NCBI RefSeq assembly: GCF_004363075.1
Contig: NZ_SNYN01000007.1
Coordinates: 62,001 to 126,000, forward strand
Direction: 5' to 3'
DNA from: Actinorugispora endophytica
GTDB taxonomy: Bacteria > Actinomycetota > Actinomycetes > Streptosporangiales > Streptosporangiaceae
Length of the DNA: 64,000 nt
Shown: piece by piece, positions 36,652 through 49,785 of the stretch
Numbering within the stretch: position 1 is the first letter of the stretch
Layout of the letters: each line of letters begins with the position of its first letter
Translations under genes and position numbers: made by a program
Notes under the pieces: generated by a model
What the model saw: only the letters and a program-made list of their open reading frames with translations
Databases searched by the model: none
What the model was told of the DNA's origin: nothing

Positions 36652-36969
36652 ATGAAGTTCGAACTGGTGGACCCCGCTGGCTGGGACGCTGCGGAGGCGC
36701 CGGACAACGCCGTCGGCCAGGCCTCGGAGGAGGCTCCGGGCGCTGCCGACGACGACGCCGCACCGACCCCGGCGGCCCGGCTGAAGGCGTCGACAGCGCG
36801 GTTGAAATCCCAGGTCAGCCAGGACGTCGCCCGGATCGGGCCGAGCGTGGCGCAGCTGATGGAGCGCGTCTCCGCCGAGGACCCGGCACTGGCCGGTTCC
36901 GGCCACCGCTCCGGAAACCGGCCGCCCTCCAACTTCCGGGCGGACATGTTCGGGCTCCCCGGCCGATGA
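36652..36969 (+). CDS. Unknown helical protein of the secretion locus
   Basis: 105 residues from ATG 36652 behind GGAGGCGGTGGA. Largely helical with an acidic, alanine-rich middle and a conserved-looking tail (SNFRADMFGLPG). No signal or membrane segment. It is divergent from the WXG100 operon and followed by the DUF6507-like gene and the toxin, so a chaperone- or substrate-related role is plausible. Confidence 0.55.
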   Translation: MKFELVDPAGWDAAEAPDNAVGQASEEAPGAADDDAAPTPAARLKASTARLKSQVSQDVARIGPSVAQLMERVSAEDPALAGSGHRSGNRPPSNFRADMFGLPGR

Positions 36970-37050
36970 CACCGGGCGGCACGGCACCTTTTCCCGGCCG
37001 CACCTTCGCCGGGCTCATCCGACAGACCACGAGCAAGGGGGACGGCGCAC

Positions 37051-37392
37051 ATGTCCGGTTGGGACATCAACGCTCCTGAGGTGGGCGCCATCATGAAGAC
37101 GGTGGGGAGCCACGTCGGCGGAGAGGACGGGACCGGCGGCCTGGTCGCCCTGCTGACGACGTTCGGGACCCACGTCGAGAGCGCGGGGACCGCCTGCGCC
37201 AGCGAGCCGATCGGCATCGCGCTGAGCGAGTTCGTCGAGGAGTACAGCGAGGACCTGACGAGCATGGTCGCCAAGAGCGCGAGCGCCATCACCGGCTGCG
37301 TCGACGCGACGACCTTCTACCTGGACGGAAACCTGGAGATGGCCGCCGAGGCGCAGGGAAACGCCGGCGACATCTCCGACCTGGACCTCTAG
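37051..37392 (+). CDS. DUF6507-like ESX-associated protein
   Basis: 113 residues from ATG 37051 behind AAGGGGGA. Begins SGWDINAPEVGAIMKTVGSH and continues as a helical bundle ending in EMAAEAQGNAG, the pattern of the DUF6507 small helical proteins found beside WXG-type effectors. It probably forms a complex with the N-terminal part of the toxin downstream for secretion; inferred from position. Confidence 0.65.
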   Translation: MSGWDINAPEVGAIMKTVGSHVGGEDGTGGLVALLTTFGTHVESAGTACASEPIGIALSEFVEEYSEDLTSMVAKSASAITGCVDATTFYLDGNLEMAAEAQGNAGDISDLDL

Positions 37393-37569
37393 GGGCCGTC
37401 CCGCCCGGACGCGGAGGCACGCGCCGGCGCGAGCGGCCGGATCGGGCCAAACCCCGACGGAACGGGAACCCACTCGCGGCGCGGGCACTCCAACCAACCG
37501 GAACGAGCGCCCAGGACGGGGGACGTCCGTCGCGGGTCATGACGACAGAGAGATCGAGCTCTTGGTGGT

Positions 37570-41051
<3,482 letters not shown>

Positions 41052-41055
<4 letters not shown>

Positions 41056-41417
41056 ATAGAATAAGCGACGAGGAACTGGAGTCTGACGGAACCGGGATTG
41101 CCCTTCATGAAGGGAAACCATTCAGTGGGGAGTCCGTGGATTACGGCCCCAATGGGCAGATCCTCTCCCTGAGTACTTATAAGAACGGGTACGAGGAAGG
41201 ACCGTGGCTGGAGTGGTACCCGGACGGAACTCCCAAAGTCGAAGGGTTGGTCGCCTACTCCAAAGGCGCTGTCGGCCCATGGAAGAAATGGCATCCCAAC
41301 GGCCTTATCGCCGAAGAGCGGAACTTCGACGAGGAGGGGGTCCTGGTCTCCGAACGCCGGTGGAGCGACGCCGGCGACCTCGTCGAAGAGAAGACGTACA
41401 ACGCTCCCCGGGGCTAG
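41052..41417 (+). CDS. YwqK-like MORN-repeat immunity protein
   Basis: 121 residues from GTG 41052, overlapping the toxin stop by GTGA, so its translation is coupled. MORN-type repeats follow one another: GPNGQILSLSTYKNGYEEGP, YPDGTPKVEGLVAYSKGAVG, HPNGLIAEERNFDEEGVLVS. YwqK proteins neutralise YwqJ deaminase toxins; pairing, overlap and order match that model. It stays in the cytoplasm. A broken second copy of its 3' part lies at 42474. Confidence 0.85.
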
Positions 41418-42159
41418 AGAATACCCAAGACGGAGACATCGTCATCGACGGCCGGAACACGACATCAACGTCCGACGCCCTCCAAGGGATGGAGAACCGA
41501 CTCCGGCTGGACCTGGAGAAGGGATGCCCGAAACTAAACCAAGTGGACTAGAGAACCTCCGGCGCGGGGGTGATTCGGGCACCGGTGGTTTTGTTGACGG
41601 TCTTGGGCCTTCTGCCCGTTTCGAGGCCGGGAAGGGCAGAAAGCCCAAGACCGTCAACGGAACCCTCACGCGACGGACATCATGGGCGCGGCCCCGGCCC
41701 GCACCCGCCGTCGCCGCCCGCCGTGACCCCGCGATCCGCGTGGCGTGAGGCCGAAAGACCCCCCGAAGCACCGGTGCCCGAACCGAACGAAGACGGGACC
41801 GGACCGGATGTCACCGATCTTTTCTGAATTCACACGGCGTTCCGATGGCCTAGTCGTCACGGCTTCCGACCGTCTCGGAAACGACGCATGTTTCTCCTCC
41901 GTGATGTTCTCGACCTCGTCGGAAAAGAACACTCCTCTTCTCCCCGATGGGAAGGCACGGCCGCCGACGGGAATCACCGGAAGCACACCGGATGTCGCGG
42001 TGTTCCTCAGTTTCGAGAAGACGGACCGACGCGGAGCTCGATGGACGATCTGACACCGTGGGCGGGCGGGACGGGTGGGCCCCGCCTACTCCACACCCCC
42101 GTCCGAACTCTCCTGCACGACACCGTACGGACAGTTACGTACCGTCCACACGCACGGCG
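41418..42159. other. Gap with repeat copy D and fragmentary frames
   Basis: About 740 bases behind the immunity gene. It holds the MITE-like copy D (41549-41783). The rest shows overlapping short frames; one on the plus strand from ATG 41809 to 42053 is open but has no ribosome site and no recognised family. The stretch looks like eroded toxin/immunity cassettes. Confidence 0.45.
41549..41783. repeat. MITE-like element, copy D (reverse orientation)
   Basis: Left end TAGAGAACCTCCGGCGCGGG. The core 41593-41617 (GTTGACGGTCTTGGGC…) pairs with 41634-41658 over 25 bp with a single mismatch. Read on the minus strand, the remainder matches copy F in order. The right inverted end is cut off after GCACCGGTGCCCGAA. 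Confidence 0.75.
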
Positions 42160-42462
42160 GTGCGCTACCTCCCCGTCACCAAGGACGGCGTGGTGGTCGG
42201 CTACCTGTGGGCCTCGACCGAGGAGGAGGCCGCAGGCCTCCTCAAGGCGTCGACCGTCCGAACGCACACCGAGGGCATGCGGGTCTTCGTGTTCTGGGCC
42301 GAACGCCTCGACTCCGCCCTCGCTGACGGCCTGACCGCGCTTCAGGCACTGAAGCGCTGGGGCGGCGCCCCCGAGGACCCCATCGGGGGCGCGATCCCGC
42401 CCGACGCACGGGAGGAGATCGCGCCGAACCTGGACGAGATGAAGCGGATCTCCTGGAAGTGA
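42160..42462 (+). CDS. Small unknown, polymorphic-toxin-associated protein
   Basis: 100 residues from GTG 42160; the site upstream is poor and the start uncertain. The protein resembles a small actinobacterial family with the outline VRYLPVTKDGVVVGYLWAS, GLTALQALKRWGGAPEDP, then GGAIPPDAREEIAPNLDEMK. Members occur near secreted toxins and are probably cytoplasmic. It lies between the intact and broken YwqK-like genes. Confidence 0.55.
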   Translation: MRYLPVTKDGVVVGYLWASTEEEAAGLLKASTVRTHTEGMRVFVFWAERLDSALADGLTALQALKRWGGAPEDPIGGAIPPDAREEIAPNLDEMKRISWK

Positions 42463-42473
42463 CAGGCCCACCT

Positions 42474-42622
42474 CGAAAGGCGCTGTCGGACCATGGAAGA
42501 AATGGCATCCCGACGGCCTTCTCGCCGAAGAGCGGAACTTCGACGAGGAGGGGGTCCTGGTCTCCGAACGCCGGTGGAGCGACGCCGGCGGCCTCGTCGA
42601 GGAGAAGACGTACAACGCTCCT
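42474..42622 (+). pseudogene. Fragment of a second YwqK-like immunity gene
   Basis: Translates as GAVGPWKKWHPDGLLAEERN then FDEEGVLVSERRWSDAG, nearly identical in DNA to 41266-41409 of the intact immunity gene. The 5' half is missing and the frame runs on into unrelated sequence after TYNAP. It marks a past duplication or recombination of the toxin/immunity end. Confidence 0.85.
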
Positions 42623-42720
42623 TCACGAGTCTCCGCCATGATGAGACGACAGGCACCGCCCCGAACGAGAAGAGCGGCCGGGGAACCGGCCCGACCCGAT
42701 TTCCCAGAGGAGAACAGTAG

Positions 42721-43227
42721 ATGAGCGACCCGGTCGAGGGACTGGTCGACCGACTCCTGGCCGCGGACTGGTCCGGGAGCTACGAGCAGCGCCCCTCCCA
42801 GGCGGCGCTGATGCGGGAGTACCTGCGCAGGTCAGCCTGGTGGGCGAAGCGGTTCGACGCGGAGGGCTGGCCCTTCTTCGACATCGCGTCGTGGGTCGAC
42901 CCGTCGGTGCGGGCCGACCCCGGGCAGGTGCGCCGCCTCCAGGAGGGCCTGCCCGACTGGGTCTACCTCACGGTCCGGCACACCTGCGTCTGGGCGCTGC
43001 ACTTCCGCGCCCTCCAGGAGTCCGGGGCGGACCTGCCCGACCTGCCCGACCCGTTCGCTCCGCTGCTGCTGATGTTCGAGCGCGGAAGCGGGTTCACCGT
43101 GGACGGCACCGGCTTCATCGAGGTCGATTTCCGGAGCATCCGCAAGGGCCGGAGAAACGACCACCTCGTCAAGGAGCCGAAGGCCCCCCTGGACCCGGCC
43201 GAACTGGACGCGATGGACCGTCGCTGA
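42721..43227 (+). CDS. Unknown, possible immunity protein
   Basis: 168 residues from ATG 42721 with AGAGGAGAACAG upstream. Soluble, rich in tryptophan (LRRSAWWAKRF; GWPFFDIASWVDP). It is last in the run of genes behind the toxin. No family name is recognised; an immunity role fits its place but is not shown. Confidence 0.6.
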   Translation: MSDPVEGLVDRLLAADWSGSYEQRPSQAALMREYLRRSAWWAKRFDAEGWPFFDIASWVDPSVRADPGQVRRLQEGLPDWVYLTVRHTCVWALHFRALQESGADLPDLPDPFAPLLLMFERGSGFTVDGTGFIEVDFRSIRKGRRNDHLVKEPKAPLDPAELDAMDRR

Positions 43228-43381
43228 ACCGGTGGAACGGAAAGGGGACCGCGAATGGGAAACACGTACGCGCCCCTTTCCCTTCTCCGCCACCGCGCGG
43301 CAGGGGGCCGCGGAGGGGTCTGGGGACGAGGACCGCCGGTGGTGCGCGTCCGGGCCGTCAGCGGAATCTGCGAGCCCCGCC

Positions 43382-44221
43382 CTAACGGTCCCGGCGCCTC
43401 CTCCGCAGCGCCTTGCCGAACGCCTTGCGGGCCTTCGGGGTGTCCAGCGCGGCCAGGGTGCCGTCGCGCCACCAGAAGACCCCGGCGGCGCAGGGCTCGT
43501 CCGCCCGGGCGTGCGTGTCCGCCACCGCGCTCGCGAAGGCCGGCAGCAGGTCGACGGCCTCCTTGGAGGCGATCGGGTGCAGCAGCAGGGTGTCGAGCCT
43601 GGGGACTCCGACGAGCGCGCCGTCCGGGCAGGGGCGCGGGAGGAACCGCTCCAGCTCGGTGAGCAGCGCGGACACGTACGGGCTGCCGGGTTTGGTGACG
43701 ACGCGGACGGAGTGCCGCAGTGTCAGGGGCCACTCGTGCTCGACGACGTCGGCCAGCTCCCGCTCGTGCGTGCGCGCGACGGCGCCGCCGAGGCCGCGCA
43801 GCCCGAGGAGCCCGGCCCTGCTCCTGGTCAGCGGCGCCCCGTACTTCGGGTGGTCGATGACGACCAGCGCGTCGAAGTACCGTCCGACCGGCGCGCTCAC
43901 CAGGTTCTCCGCCACGTCCGGGGGCATCCTGGGGACCAGTTTCACGCGCAGCAGCTCGCGCACGTCGCCGAGGAGCTCGATCTCGGCGACCGCCAGCGCG
44001 GCCCGGTCGGCGACCTCGCGCAGCCACTCCTCGGCCAGCCGCGGCCACAGGTGCGGCCGCGCCCCGGCGCAGCGCTCCAGGAGCGGCCAGGTGGAGGCGG
44101 CCAGCTCGGTCCAGCCGAACGACACCACGACCCGGGACAACCGCCTGTCGAACGACGCGTCGGGAAGTGTCACGGGCAGCAGGTCCGCGACGAGCGCGTG
44201 GACCTCCCCCGCGATTTCCAA
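43382..44221 (-). CDS. Unknown protein beside EccC
   Basis: About 279 residues; TTG 44221 is the most plausible start since upstream codons lack ribosome sites and sense; it is not certain. The protein is rich in leucine and arginine with the segments VVSFGWTELAASTWPLLERC and LVGVPRLDTLLLHPIASKEA; the C-terminus is very basic. No motif recognised. It diverges from eccC, with both promoters in 44222-44375, and probably belongs to the secretion locus. Confidence 0.55.
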   Translation of the reverse strand: MEIAGEVHALVADLLPVTLPDASFDRRLSRVVVSFGWTELAASTWPLLERCAGARPHLWPRLAEEWLREVADRAALAVAEIELLGDVRELLRVKLVPRMPPDVAENLVSAPVGRYFDALVVIDHPKYGAPLTRSRAGLLGLRGLGGAVARTHERELADVVEHEWPLTLRHSVRVVTKPGSPYVSALLTELERFLPRPCPDGALVGVPRLDTLLLHPIASKEAVDLLPAFASAVADTHARADEPCAAGVFWWRDGTLAALDTPKARKAFGKALRRRRRDR

Positions 44222-44375
44222 TGGTCCGGAATTCAGCGGCCGCTCCGATCCGCTCGGTTTTCCACAGCCGTGTGAATAGGGAATCCCACGGCCGGATCGT
44301 CTTATATACAGTACGGGTGGACCTGGCAGGGCGGTCACTGGAAAACTGTGTCGTCCGTTTTCGAGAGGAGTGCCG

Positions 44376-47300
44376 GTGACGACCCGCATTGTGCACCGGC
44401 CGGCGCGCACGGTCTATCCGCCCCCGCAGCAGGACCCGCACGAGGTCGAGGCGCCGCCCACCCTGCCCGACGGCAACGCGCAGGGCGGCCAGTTGATGAC
44501 CCTGCTGCCGATGGTCGGCATGATGGCCTCGCTCACCATCATGATGGTGCTGCGGAACCCGGCGTTCATGGCGTTGGGCGCGCTGGTCCTCGTCGTCGCG
44601 GTGATCGCCGGCGTCGGCATGCTCTTCTCGCGTCGCGGCCAGGCCGCCCGGCAGCGCCGCAACCAGCGGGAGCTGTACCTGGAGTATCTGGAGGAGCTGC
44701 GCGAGGAGCTCGGCGAGCGGGAGCGGCGCGCCCACGCGCACGCCCGCCTGCTGGACCCTCCCCCCGAGGCGCTGTACGACATCCTGCGCGACCCCACCCG
44801 GCTCTGGGAGCGCCGCCGCAGGGACCGGGACTTCCTCCGGGTCCGGATCGGCACGGGGCACATGCCGGGACGACCGCTCCGCCTCGCCGAGCGCGGGAGC
44901 GCGCTGACCCCGAACGACCCCTTCATGCTCTCGGAGGCCCGGGCCGCGATCCGGCGCTTCGAGACCGTGCCCGACATGCCGCTCACCGTGCCGCTCGACA
45001 TGGTCGGCAACGTCAGCGTGATCGGCGCGCGCGAGGACGTGCTGCGCGTGGTGCGGGCCGTGGTCGCCCAGCTGGGCGCGTTCCACGCCCCCGAGGACGC
45101 CGCGCTGGCGGTGATGCACCCGGCGGCCCGCGCGGCCGACTGGGACTGGTTGAAGTGGCTTCCGCAGGTCCTCGACCAGCAGCGGCGGGACGGCGGGGTC
45201 AGCGCGCGGCTCATCGCCTCCAGCCCGGCGAAGCTGGGCGCGCTGCTCTCCGACGAGCTGCGCTCCCGCACCGACTTCGCGGCCGAGGTCCGGCGCGGTA
45301 TGGGGAAGCGCGAGGCGTACCGGATGATGCGCCGCCTGGTGGTGGTCCACGACACCCACGGCGGGGTGGCGAGCGAGCTGGTCCGGCCGGACGACGCGGT
45401 TTCCCCGGCCGCCCTCGGCGCCACCGTCGTCCACCTGGTCGCCGACCAGGTGGAGGAGCCCGGGGACGTCAGCATCCGGCTGACCGTCTCGGGCGACCAG
45501 GTGCGGGTCGAGGACCTGCGTTCGGACGACCCGCGGACGTTCACCGGCACGGTGGACGACGTCTCCGCCGCCACGCTCACCGGCCTGGTCCGGATGCTGG
45601 CCCCGCTCCGGCTCTCCCAGGAGTCGATCGAGGAGACGGCGGCCTCGGGCGGCAGCGTCGACTTCACGACCCTGATGGGCGTGGCCGACCCCGGGAGCAT
45701 GGACGTGCGGCGCCTGTGGGCGCCGCGCAGCGAGCGCGCGTTCCTGCGGGTGCCCATCGGCGTCGACGACCTTGGGCAGCCCGTCATCCTGGACCTCAAG
45801 GAGTCGGCTCAGCTCGGCATGGGGCCCCACGGGCTGTGCGTGGGCGCCACCGGCTCGGGCAAGAGCGAGATGCTGCGGACCCTGGTGATCGCGCTCGCCG
45901 CGGCGCACTCGCCCGAGCGCGTCAGCATGGTGCTGGTGGACTACAAGGGCGGCGCCACGTTCGCGCCGTTCGAGACGATGCCGCACGTCGCCGGGGTCAT
46001 CACCAACCTGGAGGACGACGCCGCGCTGATCGAGCGCGTCTACGCCAGCCTGTCGGGCGAGGTGCAGCGCCGCCAGCAGGTGCTGCGCGACGCGGGCAAC
46101 GTGGCCAACATCGGCGACTACGCCTACAAGCGGGCGCACGATCCGAGCCTGCCCCCGCTCCCGCACCTGCTGGTGATCATCGACGAGTTCGGCGAGCTCC
46201 TGACGGCCCGCCCGGACTTCATCGAGCTGTTCCTGTCCATCGGGCGGATCGGCCGGAGCATCGGCGTGCACCTGCTGCTGTCCAGCCAGCGGATCGAGGG
46301 CGGGAAGCTGCGCGGCCTGGAGACCTACCTGTCCTACCGGCTGGGACTGCGCACCTTCTCCGAGGAGGAGAGCCGCACCGTACTGGACACCCCCGACGCC
46401 TTCCACCTGCCCGCTCTTCCCGGGTTCGGGTACCTCAAGGTCGACACCAGTGTCTACCAGCGCTTCAAGGCCGGCTACGTCTCGGGCGGCTACCGGGGCC
46501 CGGTCGCGGACGAGGAGGAGGACGAGCAGCGGGACCGCCTCCCGGTGCGCCCGTACTCCGCGTACAACACGGCGGGCGCGTCCGGGCGGGCCGGGGCCGC
46601 GGACGCCGACGACGAGCCGGGCCTGCCCGAGCGCACGGTCGGGCCCACGCTGCTGGACGTGATGGTCGGGCAGCTGGTCCGGCACGGGGAGCCCGCGCGC
46701 AGCATCTGGCTGCCGCCGCTGCCGTCCGCGACCACGCTGGACCTGGTCGCCGGCCCTCTGAAGATCACCGACGACGCGATGCGGCTGCCCGGGGCCCCCG
46801 AGCCGCTGCAGGTGCCGGTCGGCCTCCTGGACGACGCCACCAAGCAGTGGCAGGGCCTGTGGAACATCGACCTCTCCGCCTCGGGCGGCCACCTGGCGAT
46901 CATCGGCGGCCCGCAGACCGGCAAGACGACCCTGCTGCGCACCATGGTGCTGTCCATCTCCCTGACCCATTCGCCGACCCAGGTCGCGGTCTACGCGCTC
47001 GACCTGGTCGGTGGCGGCCTGCAGGCGCTGTCCGACCTCCCCCACGTCGGCGGTGTCGCGGGCCGGACCGACGCCGAGCGGGTGCGCCGCACGGTCGAGG
47101 AGGTCCGGGGCATGCTGGAGCACCGCCAGGAGGTCTTCCGCGACCGCGGCATCGACTCGGTCCAGCAGCTGCGGCGGATGCACGCCAGAGGCGAGGTCCC
47201 CGAACTCCCGAGCGCCGACATCGTGCTGTGCGTCGACGGCTTCGGGGCGATCCGCAACGACTTCGAGGAGATCAACGACATGGTCTCCGACCTCCTGCAG

Positions 47301-48377
47301 CGCGGCGGCGGCTACGGCATCCACGTGGTGGCCGCGATGCTGCGCTGGAACGACGTGCGCATGGCCATGCAGTCGAACTTCGGCCAGCGGGTGGAGCTCC
47401 GGCTCAACGACCCGTCGGACTCGTCGGTGGACCGCAAGCTCGCCGAGACGATCAGCGCGAAGACCCCCGGCCGCGCCCTCACCGACGGCAAGCTCTTCGG
47501 CCAGGTGGCCCTGCCCCGCGTCGACTCGCTGCCGGACGACGACAACCTGGGCGAGGTCGTCGAGAAGACGGCCCGGGCGATCAACAGCTCGTGGCGCGGC
47601 CCGACCGCCCCGCCGGTCCGGGTGCTGCCGTACCGGCTGCCCGCCCGCACCCTGCCGGGCCCCGACCGGGAAGACCGGCTGGTGCCGATCGGGGTGGACG
47701 AGCGCGCGCTCGAACCGGTCCTGCTCGACCTGTTCGACCGCGACCAGAACCTGCTGGTGCTGGGCGACGGCGAGTGCGGCAAGACCAACCTGCTGCGGCT
47801 CGTCGCCGAGGGGCTGATGGCCCGCTACACCCCGCAGCAGGTGGTGTTCGCGGTGATGGACCCCCGGCGGACGCTGCGCGGCGTGATCCCCGAGGCCTAC
47901 CTCGGCGGATACGCGAGCAACGCGCGGGTGTGCGCGGGGCTGGCGGGCGGTGTCGCGAAGGAGCTCGAGGGCCGGATGCCCGACGACGCCGACCCCGACA
48001 AGGGCGAGGGCGGCGAGCTGGGCGGTCCCCGCATCGTCGTGCTCGTGGACGACTACGACGTCCTGACCACGGCCGGGCAGAAACCCCTGACCCCGTTCGT
48101 GCCGTTCGTGTCCAACGGCCGCGACATCGGGCTGCACTTCGTGGTGACCCGCCGCGTGGCGGGGGCCGGACGCGGCCTGTACGACCCGCTGGTGCAGGCC
48201 ATGCGGGAGATCGGCACCAGCGCGGTGCTCATGTCCGGCGACCGCGGCGAGGGGCAGATCTTCCCCCGGGTGTACGCCAACGCGCAGCCGCCCGGGCGGG
48301 GGCGGTGGATCCGCCGGGGGGAGGCGGCCCATCTCATCCAGACCGGATTGCTGGACGCGGAGAAGGAGAACCGTTGA
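44376..48377 (+). CDS. eccC: EccC-type FtsK/SpoIIIE ATPase of type VII secretion
   Basis: 1333 residues from GTG 44376, spaced 5 bases from AGAGGAG; a GTG at 44370 would sit on the ribosome site itself. Two N-terminal membrane helices (about 45-85) precede three ATPase domains: GATGSGKSEM (Lys496), GGPQTGKTTL (Lys850) and GDGECGKTNL (Lys1136). LLVIIDEFGELL is the Walker B of the first. It is a fused EccCa/EccCb, the motor that recognises and drives substrates such as WXG100 dimers. The two downstream genes overlap its end and each other. Confidence 0.95.
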   Translation: MTTRIVHRPARTVYPPPQQDPHEVEAPPTLPDGNAQGGQLMTLLPMVGMMASLTIMMVLRNPAFMALGALVLVVAVIAGVGMLFSRRGQAARQRRNQRELYLEYLEELREELGERERRAHAHARLLDPPPEALYDILRDPTRLWERRRRDRDFLRVRIGTGHMPGRPLRLAERGSALTPNDPFMLSEARAAIRRFETVPDMPLTVPLDMVGNVSVIGAREDVLRVVRAVVAQLGAFHAPEDAALAVMHPAARAADWDWLKWLPQVLDQQRRDGGVSARLIASSPAKLGALLSDELRSRTDFAAEVRRGMGKREAYRMMRRLVVVHDTHGGVASELVRPDDAVSPAALGATVVHLVADQVEEPGDVSIRLTVSGDQVRVEDLRSDDPRTFTGTVDDVSAATLTGLVRMLAPLRLSQESIEETAASGGSVDFTTLMGVADPGSMDVRRLWAPRSERAFLRVPIGVDDLGQPVILDLKESAQLGMGPHGLCVGATGSGKSEMLRTLVIALAAAHSPERVSMVLVDYKGGATFAPFETMPHVAGVITNLEDDAALIERVYASLSGEVQRRQQVLRDAGNVANIGDYAYKRAHDPSLPPLPHLLVIIDEFGELLTARPDFIELFLSIGRIGRSIGVHLLLSSQRIEGGKLRGLETYLSYRLGLRTFSEEESRTVLDTPDAFHLPALPGFGYLKVDTSVYQRFKAGYVSGGYRGPVADEEEDEQRDRLPVRPYSAYNTAGASGRAGAADADDEPGLPERTVGPTLLDVMVGQLVRHGEPARSIWLPPLPSATTLDLVAGPLKITDDAMRLPGAPEPLQVPVGLLDDATKQWQGLWNIDLSASGGHLAIIGGPQTGKTTLLRTMVLSISLTHSPTQVAVYALDLVGGGLQALSDLPHVGGVAGRTDAERVRRTVEEVRGMLEHRQEVFRDRGIDSVQQLRRMHARGEVPELPSADIVLCVDGFGAIRNDFEEINDMVSDLLQRGGGYGIHVVAAMLRWNDVRMAMQSNFGQRVELRLNDPSDSSVDRKLAETISAKTPGRALTDGKLFGQVALPRVDSLPDDDNLGEVVEKTARAINSSWRGPTAPPVRVLPYRLPARTLPGPDREDRLVPIGVDERALEPVLLDLFDRDQNLLVLGDGECGKTNLLRLVAEGLMARYTPQQVVFAVMDPRRTLRGVIPEAYLGGYASNARVCAGLAGGVAKELEGRMPDDADPDKGEGGELGGPRIVVLVDDYDVLTTAGQKPLTPFVPFVSNGRDIGLHFVVTRRVAGAGRGLYDPLVQAMREIGTSAVLMSGDRGEGQIFPRVYANAQPPGRGRWIRRGEAAHLIQTGLLDAEKENR

Positions 48378-48772
48378 CGTACGACGTGGTCGCACTGGTT
48401 CAGCGGGCCCCGGATGTTCGGGCCCTGGTGGACGGGATGGTGCGGGCGGGAACGGATCTGAAGGTGCGGGGCGGCGGTGACGGCGCCGTCATCCAGCTCT
48501 GCGACGACGAAGGACGCCCCCTGCTGAGCATCGAGGCGGCGCAGCGGGTCGCGGTCGCCAGCGAGGTGGAGCGGCTGCTCGGGGCCGGGACGGCCGCCCT
48601 GATGCCCGACCCCTGCTGGTGGGTGGAGGCGCGGGCGTCGAGTGCCGAGGCGGAGGCGGTGGCGCTCGCGCACCGGTTCGCCGACCGGCTGGTCGACAGG
48701 CTCGGCGGCACGGTCTGGTCGTCCCGCCCCCGGCTCCGCCAGGGCGCGCTGCCGGGAGGTGGGGCACGGTGA
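48374..48772 (+). CDS. Small EccC-associated protein
   Basis: 132 residues from TTG 48374, overlapping the eccC stop (TTGA). Alpha/beta outline with no motif recognised (LKVRGGGDGAVIQLCDDEGR). Overlap with eccC and with the DUF6177 gene indicates one translationally coupled unit. Such small companions occur in actinobacterial ESX loci. Confidence 0.6.
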   Translation: MTYDVVALVQRAPDVRALVDGMVRAGTDLKVRGGGDGAVIQLCDDEGRPLLSIEAAQRVAVASEVERLLGAGTAALMPDPCWWVEARASSAEAEAVALAHRFADRLVDRLGGTVWSSRPRLRQGALPGGGAR

Positions 48773-49785
48773 ACCACCCGGCGATCGACATCGTCACCGA
48801 GAAGACCGCGGTGGCCGTCCAGGACAGGCCCGTGGTCCCGCTGGCGTCGTGGCTGACCGACGCGGTGTCGGCGTGCGGGCGGAGCGGGCGGGGGTTCCAG
48901 GTGCTCTCCTCCGCGGAGTCCCGCCTCACGTTCGCGCTGCGGACCGTGCTGAACAGCGTCAAGGCCAGATGGGTGGTCGAGGAGCCCGACGGCGGCGGGC
49001 ACTACGACGGGTTCTCCGGGATCCCGCTGGTGTGGAGCGGGAACGCGGCGTTCGTCCCGGCCCCGGGGGAGCAGGACCGGTCCGGCCCCTCCCGGACCTT
49101 CGTCCGCGACGCCTCCGACCTCGGCAGCCAGCTCCTGGTCGACCTCCGGGTACTGCACCCCGCCGGCGAGGACCTGGTCCTCGGCGGAGCCGCCGAGACC
49201 CTCGCCCAGACCCTCGGCGAGGCCGACCCCGCCGGATGGGGGACGAGCGAGCCCGCCCTGTCGATGTGGGACCGCGCCGCGCTGACCGCGCTGTGCCGGC
49301 GCCGGACACCCCAGGCGACCTGGTTCACGTTCGCGGGCCCGGGCGGCTGGGCCCGGAGCTTCGTCGGGACCCAGCGGGTGTCGCGCGTGACCTCGGGGGT
49401 GAAGGAGACCATCAGCTTCGCGGTCGGCTACGCGAAGGAGGAGGAGATCCCGCTCGACCGGCTCGCCGCACTGGCCGAGGAGTTCACCCGGCAGGGGATC
49501 CTGCAGACCATGACGGTGCAGCGCACCACCGGGCGGCCGGACCTCACGTACGAGCCGTACTGGTCGGGTGTGCCGATTCCGGTCGGGATGGCGGTCGGCG
49601 CGGAGGGCGTGGCCGAGATCGGCCTCGACCGCGCGCTCGCGGCGCCGACCCGGGGCCGGACCGTCGGCCCGCGGCGCGCGCCGTCGGTGTGGTACCGGAT
49701 CGGCGACGGAACCGACCCCGACGCGTGGACGGGGTTCAGGGAGCTGATGACGCACCTGCGGCCGGAGGGCCCGGAAACCGTGTAG
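48769..49785 (+). CDS. DUF6177-like protein of the secretion locus
   Basis: 338 residues from GTG 48769, overlapping the previous stop (GTGA). Hallmarks of DUF6177 proteins encoded beside EccC: AIDIVTEKTAVAVQDRPVVP, FQVLSSAESRLTFALRTVLN, and IPVGMAVGAEGVAEIGLDRA. Cytoplasmic, function unknown. Its TAG stop is the boundary of the MITE-like copy E. Confidence 0.75.
   Translation: MNHPAIDIVTEKTAVAVQDRPVVPLASWLTDAVSACGRSGRGFQVLSSAESRLTFALRTVLNSVKARWVVEEPDGGGHYDGFSGIPLVWSGNAAFVPAPGEQDRSGPSRTFVRDASDLGSQLLVDLRVLHPAGEDLVLGGAAETLAQTLGEADPAGWGTSEPALSMWDRAALTALCRRRTPQATWFTFAGPGGWARSFVGTQRVSRVTSGVKETISFAVGYAKEEEIPLDRLAALAEEFTRQGILQTMTVQRTTGRPDLTYEPYWSGVPIPVGMAVGAEGVAEIGLDRALAAPTRGRTVGPRRAPSVWYRIGDGTDPDAWTGFRELMTHLRPEGPETV

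Noticed and set aside
41809..42053. Plus-strand frame of 81 codons behind the MITE copy D
   Set aside because: No ribosome site and no recognisable protein; kept only as part of the gap description.
44303..44316. TATATACAGTAC as a -10 element for eccC
   Set aside because: The region is plausible for divergent promoters, but no convincing -35 could be paired with it.
42963..48395. Very long minus-strand open frame (about 1810 codons) opposite eccC
   Set aside because: It is the mirror of a certain gene; high third-position GC removes stop codons from the antisense frame. It has His/Gln/Val/Gly bias typical of such shadows and no motif.
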